64,000 nucleotides of DNA from Streptomyces davaonensis JCM 4913 (GCF_000349325.1 NC_020504.1:5490053-5554052); one strand, 5' to 3'. Positions 1-9,668 are shown, counted from the stretch's first letter. The notes: generated from the letters alone by a model not told the origin. Numbers and translations: made by a program.

Positions 1-187
1 GTGCCGCGCGCGTCTGAGCGGCAGTCTCGGTCACCGGCTTCGCACGCTGCTCACTGCCGCTGCTGTCCGTCCGGTCGTCGCCGTCCAGGCCGACTCCGGC
101 GTAGACGACTCCGGTCACGGCGAGCACGGTGGCGAGCATCGCCGCGCCGGCCCGACGGCTGGGCGCACGGCGCCAGTTGCGCGTCAT
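1..187 (-). CDS. Exported protein, N-terminal fragment (runs off window start)
   Basis: Reading the minus strand from an ATG at 187 gives 62 open codons up to the window edge. The product starts MTRNWRRAPSRR, followed by a hydrophobic stretch (about residues 19-34, AAMLATVLAVTGVVYAG) and then an acidic, Ser/Thr-rich stretch. This is the layout of a signal peptide or N-terminal membrane anchor followed by an extracytoplasmic linker. A purine-rich run (ggggaagggg) lies about 10 bases upstream of the ATG and supports the start. The rest of the gene, and so its function, is outside the window. It is transcribed divergently from the RHS toxin gene. Confidence 0.6.
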   Translation of the reverse strand, partial: MTRNWRRAPSRRAGAAMLATVLAVTGVVYAGVGLDGDDRTDSSGSEQRAKPVTETAAQTRAA

Positions 188-632
188 CGGGCGGATTCCC
201 CTTCCCCCTCGTTCCCCCTCGGGCCAGCCGATGATGACTCATGAGGAACCTGTCGTCACCCTGTGCCGAGGTTGCGTGTGAGGTGCGAGGAACTCCGTTG
301 CCCTTGCTAGTTGATGACTTCCGAGTTCTTCTCCGTCGTGCGTATGTCCGGCATTCTCGGCAAATCGCAGCGCCTGGTGTGCGGATACATGCCCGGCGAT
401 CCCGAAAAGCGAGAAAGGTGCGACCAGTTCAGATGTGAAGCGCTCTCGAGCGGTGTGACGGATTCCGCACATCACTTCCCGTTACGAATCATTGCGCACC
501 GTGATGATCATCACATCACCCCATCGTCTCTGGCATTCCGTCACAACGTGATCACAGAATCTTCATGGTCTGATACGTCGTCATGCGTGGTCCGTTGCCG
601 GTCCCGCTTCAAGTGGTCCGGGGGACCTCGCT
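188..632. promoter_or_regulatory. Divergent intergenic region upstream of the RHS toxin gene
   Basis: These 445 bases separate the truncated exported-protein gene from the RHS gene. The second half (about 450-590) is clearly richer in A/T than the surrounding coding DNA and contains several TGATGA/TCATCA and GTGATCAC-type elements, including the palindrome at 501-514. No convincing coding region was found here. Both promoters must lie in it. Confidence 0.5.
501..514. promoter_or_regulatory. 14-bp perfect palindrome, CRP-like
   Basis: GTGATGATCATCAC is self-complementary over all 14 bases and lies 118 bases upstream of the RHS start codon. The outer bases fit the GTGA-N6-TCAC pattern of CRP/FNR-type sites. 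A GTGATCAC element follows at about 549-556. Streptomyces Crp sites share GTG/CAC ends but differ in detail, so the regulator is a guess. Confidence 0.35.
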
Positions 633-3600
633 GTGTTCGGTCGACTTCCGTACGCCCGCAATCCTCGACCCGCGCGTATTGCCGTGTCGGTCATCGCGGC
701 TGCACTGCTGGTGGGGTTGCTGCCCGCGCAGTCGCTCGCGCTGCCCCCGGATCCTGCGAAGGAGGAGACCGGCCGGGAGTCGTTGACCCTTGAGGCCCTC
801 AAGCGAGACGTGCCGGTGCCCGGCATGAAGGTTCTCAGCCGTCATTTGGAGACGCTGAGGGGGCAGATCCCCAAGGATCAGGTCGCACCGGAAGCCGGCA
901 CAGTGACGCCGCCCTCCAACGTGAGCGGCTCGGTCACCTTCGGGTCGACGACCACGCCCGCATCGACCCGGACCACGGCCCAACAGGTTGCGCTCAGCCC
1001 TGTGGGATCCCTGCCCGTCAGCCTCGGCCAGGCCCCCGACCAGCCGACGCCGACGGGCACTTGGGACGTGACCATTCCGGACCGGGCCTCCGCGGCAGGC
1101 CAGGGGATCGACGGCGCCCTGATGGTGGTGCGGGCTCCCGCCACGGGTGCGGTGCCGGTCTCCGTCAAGCTCGACTACGCCAAGTTCGAGAGCCTGTACG
1201 GCGCCGACTGGGCGTCCCGGTTGACCTTCGTGCAGTTCCCGGAGTGCTACCTGACCACGCCGGACGACGAGGCGTGCCAGACCTATGAGGAGTTGGAGAC
1301 CGAGAACGACCCGGAGTCCAAGTCCCTCACCGCGACGGTGGACCCCGCCGCGGACGGCACGGTGACCCCGGCCTCCGCGCCCTCGCAGCCCGATGCCGGG
1401 ACGGGCGTCGTCCAGGCGGCCTACCGCACTTCCACGTCCGTGACCCCGGCCGCCACCGGTGACACCGCGGTCGTCGGCGCCCTCGACTCCGGAGTCGGCA
1501 GCGGCAGTTTCAAGGCGACCTCACTCGCGTCCAACGGCAAGTGGGCGGCGGGAGGCTCCTCCGGCGCCTTCACCTGGTCGTACCCACTGACCGTACCGGC
1601 ACCGCCCGCGGGCCCCGCGCCCAAGATCTCCTTCGAGTACAACTCCCAGACGGTGGACGGCCGTACCGCCGTCTCTTCCCCCCAGTCCTCCTGGATCGGC
1701 GAGGGTTGGAGCTACGACGTCGGCTTCATCGAGCGCCGCTACCGCACTTGCAAGGACGACCGCAAGACACTGACCTCCGGGACGCCCAACAACACGGCGG
1801 CGAAGGACAAGACGTCCGACCTGTGCTGGGCGTCGGCCAACGCGGTGATGTCCCTCAACGGCCAGACCACCGAGCTGGTCCGCGAGCCCACCTCCAACAC
1901 CAACCCCGAGACCGCCACCGAGCTCTACCGCCCGCAACGGGACGACGGCACCCGCGTCGAGCACCGGGTGGGTGCGGTCAACGGCGACAACAACGGCGAG
2001 TACTGGGTCGTCACCGGAAGGGACGGCACGAGCTACTACTTCGGCCAGCACCAGGTGGGCGGCGGTCATGCCGACACCGATTCCGTCTCCACGGTTCCGG
2101 TCTTCGGCAACCACCCGGGTGAGCCGTGCCACGCGAGCGCCTTCGCCGACTCGCGCTGCGGTGCGGGCAAGCAGCAGGCATGGCGCTGGGGCCTGGACAA
2201 GGTCGTCGACGTCCACGGCAACACGATGATCGTCAACTGGAAGCAGGAGACGAACTACTACGCCCCGCGCAAGAAGTTCAAGTCGCCCGAGCAGTACGAC
2301 CGGCACGCCTACCCGACGTCCATCGAGTACGGCATGCGCCCCAGCGGGCTGACCAAGCCGTCCGCGACGATCGAATTCAACGTCAAGCAGCGCTGCCTGA
2401 AGTCGGACACGGCATGCGACGCGGCGAACTTCGCCAAGACCGACGACCCCGGCGCGTACCGCCCTTGGTGGGACACCCCCGGCAACCTCAACTGCAAGTC
2501 CACCTCCAAGCTCTGCCCGGCGTTCCCGTCGTTCTGGACCCAACTGCGCCTGGACTCGGTGACCACCAAGGCTGCACGGGCCGGACAGACCGGCCTTGAC
2601 CCCGTCGACACTTACACGCTGCGCCAGTCCTTCCCCGAGGACTGGTACGACACCTCGCCCGGCCTGTGGCTGAACTCCATCACCCGCACCGGCTACGCCC
2701 CCGGCGACACCACCGGCACGATCCAGTCCGAATACGGCGTCAGCTTCGCCGCGTACACCGTGGGTACCGGATCACCGCTGCGCGACCGACTCATGGACCG
2801 GCAACTGCCCAACCTTGTGCCCAGAAGCAAGACCGACCAGCGCCCCGGCTTCACCCGCCCCCGCATCGGCACCGTCTCCACCGAATACGGCGGCGACATC
2901 CAGGTCGAGTACACCGGCGGCTGCGCCGTCGAGCCGGCCGAGGACAAGGGCAGGAGCAACGGCACGTGCTACCCGGTCCGTTGGTCCCCTGACGGAGACC
3001 AGCGAACGCCCAAGAAAGCATGGTTCAACAAATACGTCGTGTCGTCGGTGACCGAGACCGACAAGGTCACCGCGCACGGCACGCCCGTCACCACCATGTA
3101 CGAGTACGACGGCACGGCCTGGGCCAAGAGCGACGACGAGTTCACGCGGCCGGCACTGCGCACCTACAGCGACTGGAAGGGCTACCGACAGGTCTCCGTT
3201 CGCAAGGGCGCGAGGTCCACGTCCACGACGAGCATGAAGAACAGCCAGTCCTTCACCGTCACGCGCTACTTCCAGGGCGTGGGCGGCGAAGTGAAGGACA
3301 CCACGGGTGCCCACACCCTCATCGCCGACGACGCACCGCAGTTCGCGGGCATGGCCGCCGAGACCCTGACCTACGTCGACTCCGACGGCAAGCTCCTCAA
3401 GCGCCATCTGAGCTTTCCCTACTCCAAGCAGACCGCCAGCCGTGCCCGCGAGAACGAGGACGCCACGGTGGGCGAGCCGCTGCTCGCCCACCGGGTCGGC
3501 GTCAAGCGCACGGATGAGATCCAGGCGGTCGGCTCCAGTTGGCGCGGTGTGCGCACCACGACCGCCGTCGACGACACATATGGACTGCCCCTTCAGGTCG

Positions 3601-6600
3601 AGACGTCCGTGGTCAAGCCCAGCGGCACCGCCGAGACCCTCTCCGACCGGACCTGCACGACCACCTCGTACGTCCACAACACCACCGACTGGCTCATCGG
3701 TCTGCCCAAGGAAGAGCGCGTCACGGGCACCAGCTGTGCCGTCCAGGACACCGCGGACCCGGCCACCCAGCTGAAGTCGTCAGTGCGCAACACCTACGAC
3801 AACCTCAGCTACGGCGCCGCCCCGACCAAGGGTCTCGTCACATCCAGGGCCGAGATCAACGGCACCGGCACCGCGCACTCCCACACCATCGCCACCAGCT
3901 ACGACCCGCTGGGCCGGGTACGCACCATCACAGCCCCCGGATCAGGCACCACCGAAACGCAGTACACCCCCGGTGACGCAGGCGGTCCGCTCACCGAGGT
4001 GAAGTCACTCAACGCCAAGGGACACACCACCAAGACGACGTTCGACCCCGGACGCGGCCTGCCCCTGACCGTCACCGACCCCAACGGGCGCGTGACGCGC
4101 AACGAGTACGACGCCCTCGGCCGCCTGGTGAAGGGCTGGTCCCCGTCCCGCTCGTCCGCCGGCCAGTCGCCGAGCGTGCAGATCTCCTACCAGCCGGCCG
4201 TGGCCACCTCCAGGGTCAACCGCCCCGCCTCGGTGACGCTCCAGACCCTCAAGGACGACGGCACCTACGCCCGCACGGTGACCCTCTACGACGGTCTGCA
4301 ACGCGAGGCCCAGACCCAGACCGAGGCCCACGGTCCCGGCCGGATCATCGTGGACACGACTTACAACGACCACGGACTCGTCCGCGAGAAGACCGGTGGA
4401 TACCTGGCCAAGGGCGAACCGGCCACGGACCTGTTCCAGCCCAGATCCCGTTCACTGATACCGAGCCTCACCAAGAACTACTACGACGGCCTGGAACGCC
4501 AGTACCGCGCCTCGGTCTACCACGGTGACAAGTACAAGTACGCCTCCTTCACGACCCACAGCGAGATCTACACCGAGTCGGATCCGCCCGGCTCCACGAC
4601 GCCCAAGACCCGCACCTACTTCGACGCCCTGGGCCGCGTCACCTCCGTCAAGCACTACAGCAGGTCGAGCGGCGACACCGGACGCACCACGGCGTACGAG
4701 TACGACGCCCGGGGCTACCACAACAAGGTCACCGACCCCGCGGGCAACATCTGGTCCTACATCTACGACACCCGCGGCCGGGTGAGCTCCGCCACCGACC
4801 CCGACACCGGCAAGACCGAGACGTCGTACGACGAGGCCGACCGCCCCAACCACACCACGGACGCCCTCCAGCAGGAGACCTTCACGGAGTACGACCTGCT
4901 CGGCCGGGTGAGGTACGTGCGCCAGGGCTCTGCGACCGCGAGTCCGGTGAAGTCGTACACCTACGACGACGCGTCCGGCGGACTCGGCAAGCCGACCTCC
5001 TCGGTCCGGCACACCGCGGACGGCGACTACGTCAACCGCGTCACCGGCTACGACGCCGAGTATCACGTCACCGGCAGCGAGACGGTGATCCCACCGAACT
5101 CGATGACCACGGGCCTGTCCGGCACGTACGCGTATACCTACACGTACACGCCCACTGGCAGGCCCCAGTCGGTCACGCTGCCCGCGAAGGGTGGCCTGGC
5201 AAGCGAGAAGGTCGTCACCCGCTACAACGGCGACGGCCTGCCCGAATCGACCTCGGGCCAGACCTGGTACACGGCGGACGCCACGTACTCGCCGTACGGC
5301 GAGGTACTGCGCACGGTCTCAGGCGCCCAGCCCTACCGCGTATGGACGACGAACTTCGTCAACCCCCACACCGGCACCCTCCAGCGCACGATCACCGACC
5401 GCGAGACGGCGGGCCCGAACCGCATCGCGGACAGCTACTACTCCTACGACTTCTCCGGCACGATCACCTCCAACGCCCGCGCGTCGTCCGACGCGGCCGG
5501 GACGACGTGGGACACGCAGTGCTTCACCTACGACGTCATGGGCGAGCTGACCCATGCCTGGACATCGAGCGTCACGCCGGACGGACAAGGCGCGGGCTGT
5601 AAGACAGCGGGCGGCACGAGTTGGGGCTACCGCACGGACTATGCGCCCTCATCGGGCCCGGTCGCCGACGCGCCGGACGAGGCCACGGACGTCACGGCCC
5701 CCGATTCCTCGCTGTCGTCGACGCTGTCGGCAGCGGCCCCGGACCCGACGACCGTCTCCACGGGCGAAACCGCCTACCGCCAGTCGTTCACCTACGACTG
5801 GATCGGCAACCGCGCCACGATGACCGATCACGACACGGCGGACGCGACGAAGAACGTCACGTTCAATTACGGCCACGGCAAGACGGTCCCCGCGAACGGC
5901 ACCACGCCGCCGTACAAGACGCAGCCACACACGATGACGTGGATCAGCTCCACACCGTCGGGCAAGGGCAGCTCCTACGCCTACGACGCGACAGGCAACA
6001 CCACAGTTCGGGACCTGTACAACACCACGCAGAACCTGGTCTGGAACCAAGAGAACAAGCTTGACTCGATCACGGACGACGGCACGAAGACGACCTACGT
6101 CTACGACGCCGACGGCAACCGCCTCCTGGAGAACTCCCCGAGCGGCTCGACCCTGTACCTGGGCGAGACAGAGCTGACGACGAACGCGACGGGCAGCATC
6201 ACCAAGGCATCCCGCACGTACACCCAGGCCGGCGCCCCCGTGGTGACCCGAACGACGACCAACGGCTCGACCACGGGCCACAAGCTGAACGTCTTGCTCG
6301 CCGATCACCTCGGCACGGCGAACACGACGGTGGAAATGGCTACCGGCCAACTCGTCACCCGCCGGGCCTTCAAGCCGTACGGCGAACTCCGGGGCACGAA
6401 ACCGACGTCGTGGCCGAACAAGCGCAGCTACTTGGGCGTCGGTATCGATGACACGGGCACCGGGCTGACGCATATCGGGGCGCGCGAGTACGACCAGACT
6501 TCGGGCCGCTTCCTCTCGGCCGACCCGCTGATCGACATCTCCGACCCGCTCCAGATGAACGGGTACAGCTACGCGAAGAACAGCCCGGTCAGCACCAGCG

Positions 6601-7820
6601 ACCCGGATGGCCTGAGGCCGATCACCCAGTGCGAGATGGGCTGCTCAAACGGCGATGACTCGTATCAGGACCATCTGACCTCGAACGGTGACGGCACCTG
6701 GTCGTACCACTACGAGAACACGCACTACGTCTACGACGGGGAAGGCAAGGTACACAGCACCGTCAAGGTGGGCAGTGACCTACCGCTCGGCAAGAAGACG
6801 GTGTACAAGCCGTACAACTTCGCCGCGCAGAAGGCGTTCTTCAACGTCGCCGTCTCCCTCGTCTTCCCCGATCCCTCGGACTGGATGGGCTGCCTCTCCG
6901 GCGAGAGCGCAAAGAGCTGCGGCATCGCGGCAACAGACCTCCCCTGGCTCAAGGCCCTGAAGCTGGTCCCCGACTCGGTGATCAAGAAGGGGGCCAAGGC
7001 GGTCGAGGACTGGCTCGGGAAGAGCAAGTGCACCAAGTGCTTCCTCGCTGGCACCGACGTCCTGATGGCCGACGGCAAGACCAAGGACATCGAAGACATC
7101 GAGGTCGGGGACGAAGTCCTCGCCACCGACCCGAAGACCAGCGAGACGGGCCCGCGCAAGGTCACGCGCCTGATCGTCACCGAGGACGACAAGCACTTCA
7201 ACGAGCTGTCCATCGCCACAGAGGACGGCATCGAGAAGCTCACAGCCACACACGAGCACCCGTTCTGGTCCCCGTCGGAGCGACGCTGGGTCGACGCGGC
7301 GGATCTGAAGCCGGGCACGACCCTCCTCACCGACGAGGGCACCACCGTCATCGTCACCGGGAACCGGGCTTTCAGCAGGCATGCGCGCACGTACAACCTG
7401 ACGGTTGATGACCTGCATACGTACTATGTGCTGGCGGGCCAGACTCCGGTACTCGTTCACAACAGCAACTGCCCTCTGAATCTCGAAGGCATCGATGACT
7501 ACCTGCACGAGCAGGTGCAGCGTGTCGTCGACTCTTACGACAAGACAGGTAAACCCCCTGTCGGCGTTATGCAAGGCGGTGCCGATCCGAATAACGTCGG
7601 CGTGTATCGAGGGCACAATATTCCAGGCGGCGGAAGGGATAAGCCCTTCGGCTACTGGACCGAGATGGATGTCTGGCCGACCGAGCCCGGCGGAAGGCGA
7701 AGCGGAATGGGGCGTATCGTCATCGGGGCGCGGGGTGAGGTCTGGTATACGCCTCATTACAAGCCAGGTACGTGGGTATCAATTCGAGAGGGGTGCGGCT
7801 GTGGCCGGTACGCCAAATGA
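633..7820 (+). CDS. RHS-repeat polymorphic toxin with HINT and guanyl-RNase-like C-terminus
   Basis: This 2395-residue secreted protein starts at a GTG with GGGGGA about 8 bases upstream. Residues 1-37 are a Sec signal peptide (hydrophobic core ending QSLA). The middle is an RHS/YD-repeat protein with many YDxxGR motifs around residues 1085-1480 and 1720-1990. It ends in the canonical RHS core with motifs RFLSADPL and NGYSYAKNSP at about residues 1958-1990. A HINT autoprocessing domain follows (about 2132-2277), with Cys2136 in CFLAGTDVL and the terminal VHN at 2275-2277. The last ~118 residues resemble microbial guanyl-specific RNases (RNase Sa/barnase group): YWTEMDV (Glu2344), GRIVIG (Arg2361) and TPHY (His2375). 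The Glu-to-His distance of 31 equals that of Glu54-His85 in RNase Sa. The overlapping next gene is a barstar homologue, which supports the RNase assignment. The likely role is contact-dependent or secreted antibacterial competition. Confidence 0.88.
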   Translation: MFGRLPYARNPRPARIAVSVIAAALLVGLLPAQSLALPPDPAKEETGRESLTLEALKRDVPVPGMKVLSRHLETLRGQIPKDQVAPEAGTVTPPSNVSGSVTFGSTTTPASTRTTAQQVALSPVGSLPVSLGQAPDQPTPTGTWDVTIPDRASAAGQGIDGALMVVRAPATGAVPVSVKLDYAKFESLYGADWASRLTFVQFPECYLTTPDDEACQTYEELETENDPESKSLTATVDPAADGTVTPASAPSQPDAGTGVVQAAYRTSTSVTPAATGDTAVVGALDSGVGSGSFKATSLASNGKWAAGGSSGAFTWSYPLTVPAPPAGPAPKISFEYNSQTVDGRTAVSSPQSSWIGEGWSYDVGFIERRYRTCKDDRKTLTSGTPNNTAAKDKTSDLCWASANAVMSLNGQTTELVREPTSNTNPETATELYRPQRDDGTRVEHRVGAVNGDNNGEYWVVTGRDGTSYYFGQHQVGGGHADTDSVSTVPVFGNHPGEPCHASAFADSRCGAGKQQAWRWGLDKVVDVHGNTMIVNWKQETNYYAPRKKFKSPEQYDRHAYPTSIEYGMRPSGLTKPSATIEFNVKQRCLKSDTACDAANFAKTDDPGAYRPWWDTPGNLNCKSTSKLCPAFPSFWTQLRLDSVTTKAARAGQTGLDPVDTYTLRQSFPEDWYDTSPGLWLNSITRTGYAPGDTTGTIQSEYGVSFAAYTVGTGSPLRDRLMDRQLPNLVPRSKTDQRPGFTRPRIGTVSTEYGGDIQVEYTGGCAVEPAEDKGRSNGTCYPVRWSPDGDQRTPKKAWFNKYVVSSVTETDKVTAHGTPVTTMYEYDGTAWAKSDDEFTRPALRTYSDWKGYRQVSVRKGARSTSTTSMKNSQSFTVTRYFQGVGGEVKDTTGAHTLIADDAPQFAGMAAETLTYVDSDGKLLKRHLSFPYSKQTASRARENEDATVGEPLLAHRVGVKRTDEIQAVGSSWRGVRTTTAVDDTYGLPLQVETSVVKPSGTAETLSDRTCTTTSYVHNTTDWLIGLPKEERVTGTSCAVQDTADPATQLKSSVRNTYDNLSYGAAPTKGLVTSRAEINGTGTAHSHTIATSYDPLGRVRTITAPGSGTTETQYTPGDAGGPLTEVKSLNAKGHTTKTTFDPGRGLPLTVTDPNGRVTRNEYDALGRLVKGWSPSRSSAGQSPSVQISYQPAVATSRVNRPASVTLQTLKDDGTYARTVTLYDGLQREAQTQTEAHGPGRIIVDTTYNDHGLVREKTGGYLAKGEPATDLFQPRSRSLIPSLTKNYYDGLERQYRASVYHGDKYKYASFTTHSEIYTESDPPGSTTPKTRTYFDALGRVTSVKHYSRSSGDTGRTTAYEYDARGYHNKVTDPAGNIWSYIYDTRGRVSSATDPDTGKTETSYDEADRPNHTTDALQQETFTEYDLLGRVRYVRQGSATASPVKSYTYDDASGGLGKPTSSVRHTADGDYVNRVTGYDAEYHVTGSETVIPPNSMTTGLSGTYAYTYTYTPTGRPQSVTLPAKGGLASEKVVTRYNGDGLPESTSGQTWYTADATYSPYGEVLRTVSGAQPYRVWTTNFVNPHTGTLQRTITDRETAGPNRIADSYYSYDFSGTITSNARASSDAAGTTWDTQCFTYDVMGELTHAWTSSVTPDGQGAGCKTAGGTSWGYRTDYAPSSGPVADAPDEATDVTAPDSSLSSTLSAAAPDPTTVSTGETAYRQSFTYDWIGNRATMTDHDTADATKNVTFNYGHGKTVPANGTTPPYKTQPHTMTWISSTPSGKGSSYAYDATGNTTVRDLYNTTQNLVWNQENKLDSITDDGTKTTYVYDADGNRLLENSPSGSTLYLGETELTTNATGSITKASRTYTQAGAPVVTRTTTNGSTTGHKLNVLLADHLGTANTTVEMATGQLVTRRAFKPYGELRGTKPTSWPNKRSYLGVGIDDTGTGLTHIGAREYDQTSGRFLSADPLIDISDPLQMNGYSYAKNSPVSTSDPDGLRPITQCEMGCSNGDDSYQDHLTSNGDGTWSYHYENTHYVYDGEGKVHSTVKVGSDLPLGKKTVYKPYNFAAQKAFFNVAVSLVFPDPSDWMGCLSGESAKSCGIAATDLPWLKALKLVPDSVIKKGAKAVEDWLGKSKCTKCFLAGTDVLMADGKTKDIEDIEVGDEVLATDPKTSETGPRKVTRLIVTEDDKHFNELSIATEDGIEKLTATHEHPFWSPSERRWVDAADLKPGTTLLTDEGTTVIVTGNRAFSRHARTYNLTVDDLHTYYVLAGQTPVLVHNSNCPLNLEGIDDYLHEQVQRVVDSYDKTGKPPVGVMQGGADPNNVGVYRGHNIPGGGRDKPFGYWTEMDVWPTEPGGRRSGMGRIVIGARGEVWYTPHYKPGTWVSIREGCGCGRYAK

Positions 7821-8364
7821 CGGGGCGAGGGGGAAGTGGGAGCTGCTGAGGTCGTCTCCCGCCGACACGGACGACCCTTATGTCATAGCAGCCAGGCGCA
7901 GGTTGGCTCGATGGGAAGACCTGGGTTCGGCGAAGCTGGACATCGGCGAGCGCCCGTATCTGATTTCAAATGATGAATACCTGAGGATTCAAAACGAATT
8001 CAGGGATTCAGGAGTGGCATTTCTTGAGGTCGATGCAGGCAATGTCGTTACAGAAGACGATTTCCTCATCATGCTCGGGAAGGTGTACAAGTTCCCGGAG
8101 TATTATGGGGAGAATTGGGATGCTTTCCTTGACTGCTTCGCTGACGTGGTGGAGGCGGATGATGCGCCGCTCGTGCTGGCGATTCATGGCCTCCCGAATT
8201 TTTGCGCATCGGACTTTCGGGCATTCCTCCGATCCCTGTATGAACTGGAGTCGATCACTGAGTCCATCTCGCTCTTCCGGTCGGTGATTCCGAGAAAGGT
8301 TGTCAACCTGTATCCCGGGAACTGGCCAACCTCGCACGGTCCGAGCGATGCGGACGCGACGTAG
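7801..8364 (+). CDS. Barstar-family immunity protein
   Basis: This 187-residue protein has a barstar (barnase inhibitor) domain in its second half. The diagnostic stretch is KFPEYYGENWDAFLDCF, followed by an acidic segment, then an RxFLRSLYELE helix. Barstars bind the active site of barnase-type RNases with an acidic helix, so this should neutralise the RNase-like C-terminus of the RHS protein encoded just upstream. The chosen GTG at 7801 overlaps the end of the toxin gene by 20 bases and has GAGAGGGG 7 bases upstream, so translation is probably coupled. An in-frame start at 7495 would run through the whole toxin domain and is unlikely. The ~60-residue N-terminal extension is not barstar-like. 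Codon use is visibly less GC-rich than the flanking genes. Confidence 0.85.
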   Translation: MAGTPNDGARGKWELLRSSPADTDDPYVIAARRRLARWEDLGSAKLDIGERPYLISNDEYLRIQNEFRDSGVAFLEVDAGNVVTEDDFLIMLGKVYKFPEYYGENWDAFLDCFADVVEADDAPLVLAIHGLPNFCASDFRAFLRSLYELESITESISLFRSVIPRKVVNLYPGNWPTSHGPSDADAT

Positions 8365-8374
8365 TCGTTCTGCA

Positions 8375-8412
8375 AAGATGCTCCCGCCAGTACGTACCGG
8401 CGGGAGCATCTT
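8375..8412. terminator. Strong bidirectional hairpin terminator
   Basis: A perfect 14-bp inverted repeat (AAGATGCTCCCGCC / GGCGGGAGCATCTT) surrounds a 10-base spacer, 10 bases after the barstar stop codon. With A residues on one side and T residues on the other it could end transcription of both the toxin-immunity unit and the converging DUF397 transcript. Confidence 0.85.
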
Positions 8413-8587
8413 CGTTGGGGTAGTCGTCTCGCCCGGAAGGGGAGCTGGCATTCGGATTGTTTCGCCAGGTGATCGGATTGGCGAAACAAGTTGGCTGGCG
8501 AGCGGCCCGGCCAGGTTCCACCCACGGCGGTGCGTTCGGCCTCCTGTTGTTCATGGCAGGCCGCCGCTGCGTGCGCGCCCTCTCAGG

Positions 8588-8860
8588 TCAGCCGAAGACT
8601 CCGGCGGTGGTTGCGGTGATGAACCGGGCAAAGCTCTCGGGGGAGAGAGTGAGGGCTCCGTGGGTGGGGTTCTTGGAGTCGCGGATGGCGATGTGGGGGG
8701 TGAGGTCGGCGACTTCGATGCAAGCGCCGCCGGTGTCACCGCTGTACGAGGACTTACGCCAACTCGCGGCTCCGAGGGGCGCGCACTCGACGCAATCGCC
8801 GCCAGTGCCTCCGCTGTACGAAGACTTACGCCAGGTCGCGCCCGTCAGGTTGGTCTTCAT
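8588..8860 (-). CDS. DUF397 protein with two DUF397 repeats
   Basis: This 90-residue protein contains the DUF397 signature WRKSSYSG twice (about residues 10-17 and 34-41), each followed by a GG-C-(V/I)E element, and ends with the typical SPESFARFI helix. DUF397 proteins are small actinobacterial partners of XRE/DUF5753 regulators, with members such as BldB-like and Scr1-type pairs. The gene start overlaps the end of the upstream XRE gene by 35 bases, so the two are one transcription unit. The doubled first half suggests an internal duplication of the unit. Confidence 0.85.
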   Translation of the reverse strand: MKTNLTGATWRKSSYSGGTGGDCVECAPLGAASWRKSSYSGDTGGACIEVADLTPHIAIRDSKNPTHGALTLSPESFARFITATTAGVFG

Positions 8861-9668
8861 ACCGTTCCTCCATCACGCGGGCGATGAGGGCCGCCGAGTC
8901 GGCAACGGAGAGGGCGGCCGCTTGCAGATGATCGTAACGGACCGAACCCTCCTTGACTGCTTCGGGATTGGCCGTCATGTGCCCCTGGACGAAGTCCTCG
9001 GTGTAGACGATGTCCGGGTCGTTGTCGAAGCGCAGCAGGTAGAACGAGCCCATGAGTCCGGTGTGCGCACCCGCCTCGAACGGCAGGATCTGAATCTCCA
9101 GCCACTGCCGCTTCTGCATGGCCAGCAGATGCGCTAGCTGCTCGCGCATGACCTCTCGGCCGCCGACCTCCTGGTACAGTACCGCCTCACTCAACACCAC
9201 CCACATCACCGGCGGTTGATCCCGCGCCAGGATTCGCTGACGATCCAGCCGTGCCGCCACCTTGCCGTCGATGTCGCCGTCGTCCCGAGTGCCGAGCACC
9301 GCCCGCGCGTAGGCCTTGGTTTGGAGCACCCCGTCGACCAGTTGGGCCTGGAACGACGAGATGAACGTCGCCTTCGCCTCCAGCTCCGCATACGGCTGAA
9401 ACCAACTCGGCAACTGGTGGCGCAGAACCAACCCCACCAGTCGCGAAAACTTCCCGTCCGTCCCCAGCGCCGCATCCATGCGCTCCGAGAACTCCCTCGT
9501 CGGCACCTTTAAAGTCGTCTCGATCTGGCCGATCAGCGACCCCGTACAGAACACGATCGCCCCGAGCTGCGCCAGCGTCAGCCCCGCCGCCTCCCGTGCC
9601 CGGCGCAACTCGTAGCCGTAGTAGTCCAGCGGCGACGCGCTCGGATCAAGCTGCCGAATGTTAACCAC
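8826..9668 (-). CDS. XRE-family regulator with DUF5753 domain (Scr1-type)
   Basis: The 280-residue product has an N-terminal helix-turn-helix (about residues 15-75; motif [16 protein letters not shown]) and a C-terminal DUF5753 domain (motifs [33 protein letters not shown]). Such proteins pair with DUF397 proteins and act as transcription factors or antitoxin-like regulators in Streptomyces. I chose the GTG at 9668 because GGAGG lies 8 bases upstream; a TTG 15 bases earlier keeps the frame but would place this Shine-Dalgarno inside the coding sequence. It is convergent with the RHS-barstar unit and separated from it by the terminator at 8375-8412. Confidence 0.85.
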   Translation of the reverse strand: MVNIRQLDPSASPLDYYGYELRRAREAAGLTLAQLGAIVFCTGSLIGQIETTLKVPTREFSERMDAALGTDGKFSRLVGLVLRHQLPSWFQPYAELEAKATFISSFQAQLVDGVLQTKAYARAVLGTRDDGDIDGKVAARLDRQRILARDQPPVMWVVLSEAVLYQEVGGREVMREQLAHLLAMQKRQWLEIQILPFEAGAHTGLMGSFYLLRFDNDPDIVYTEDFVQGHMTANPEAVKEGSVRYDHLQAAALSVADSAALIARVMEERYEDQPDGRDLA

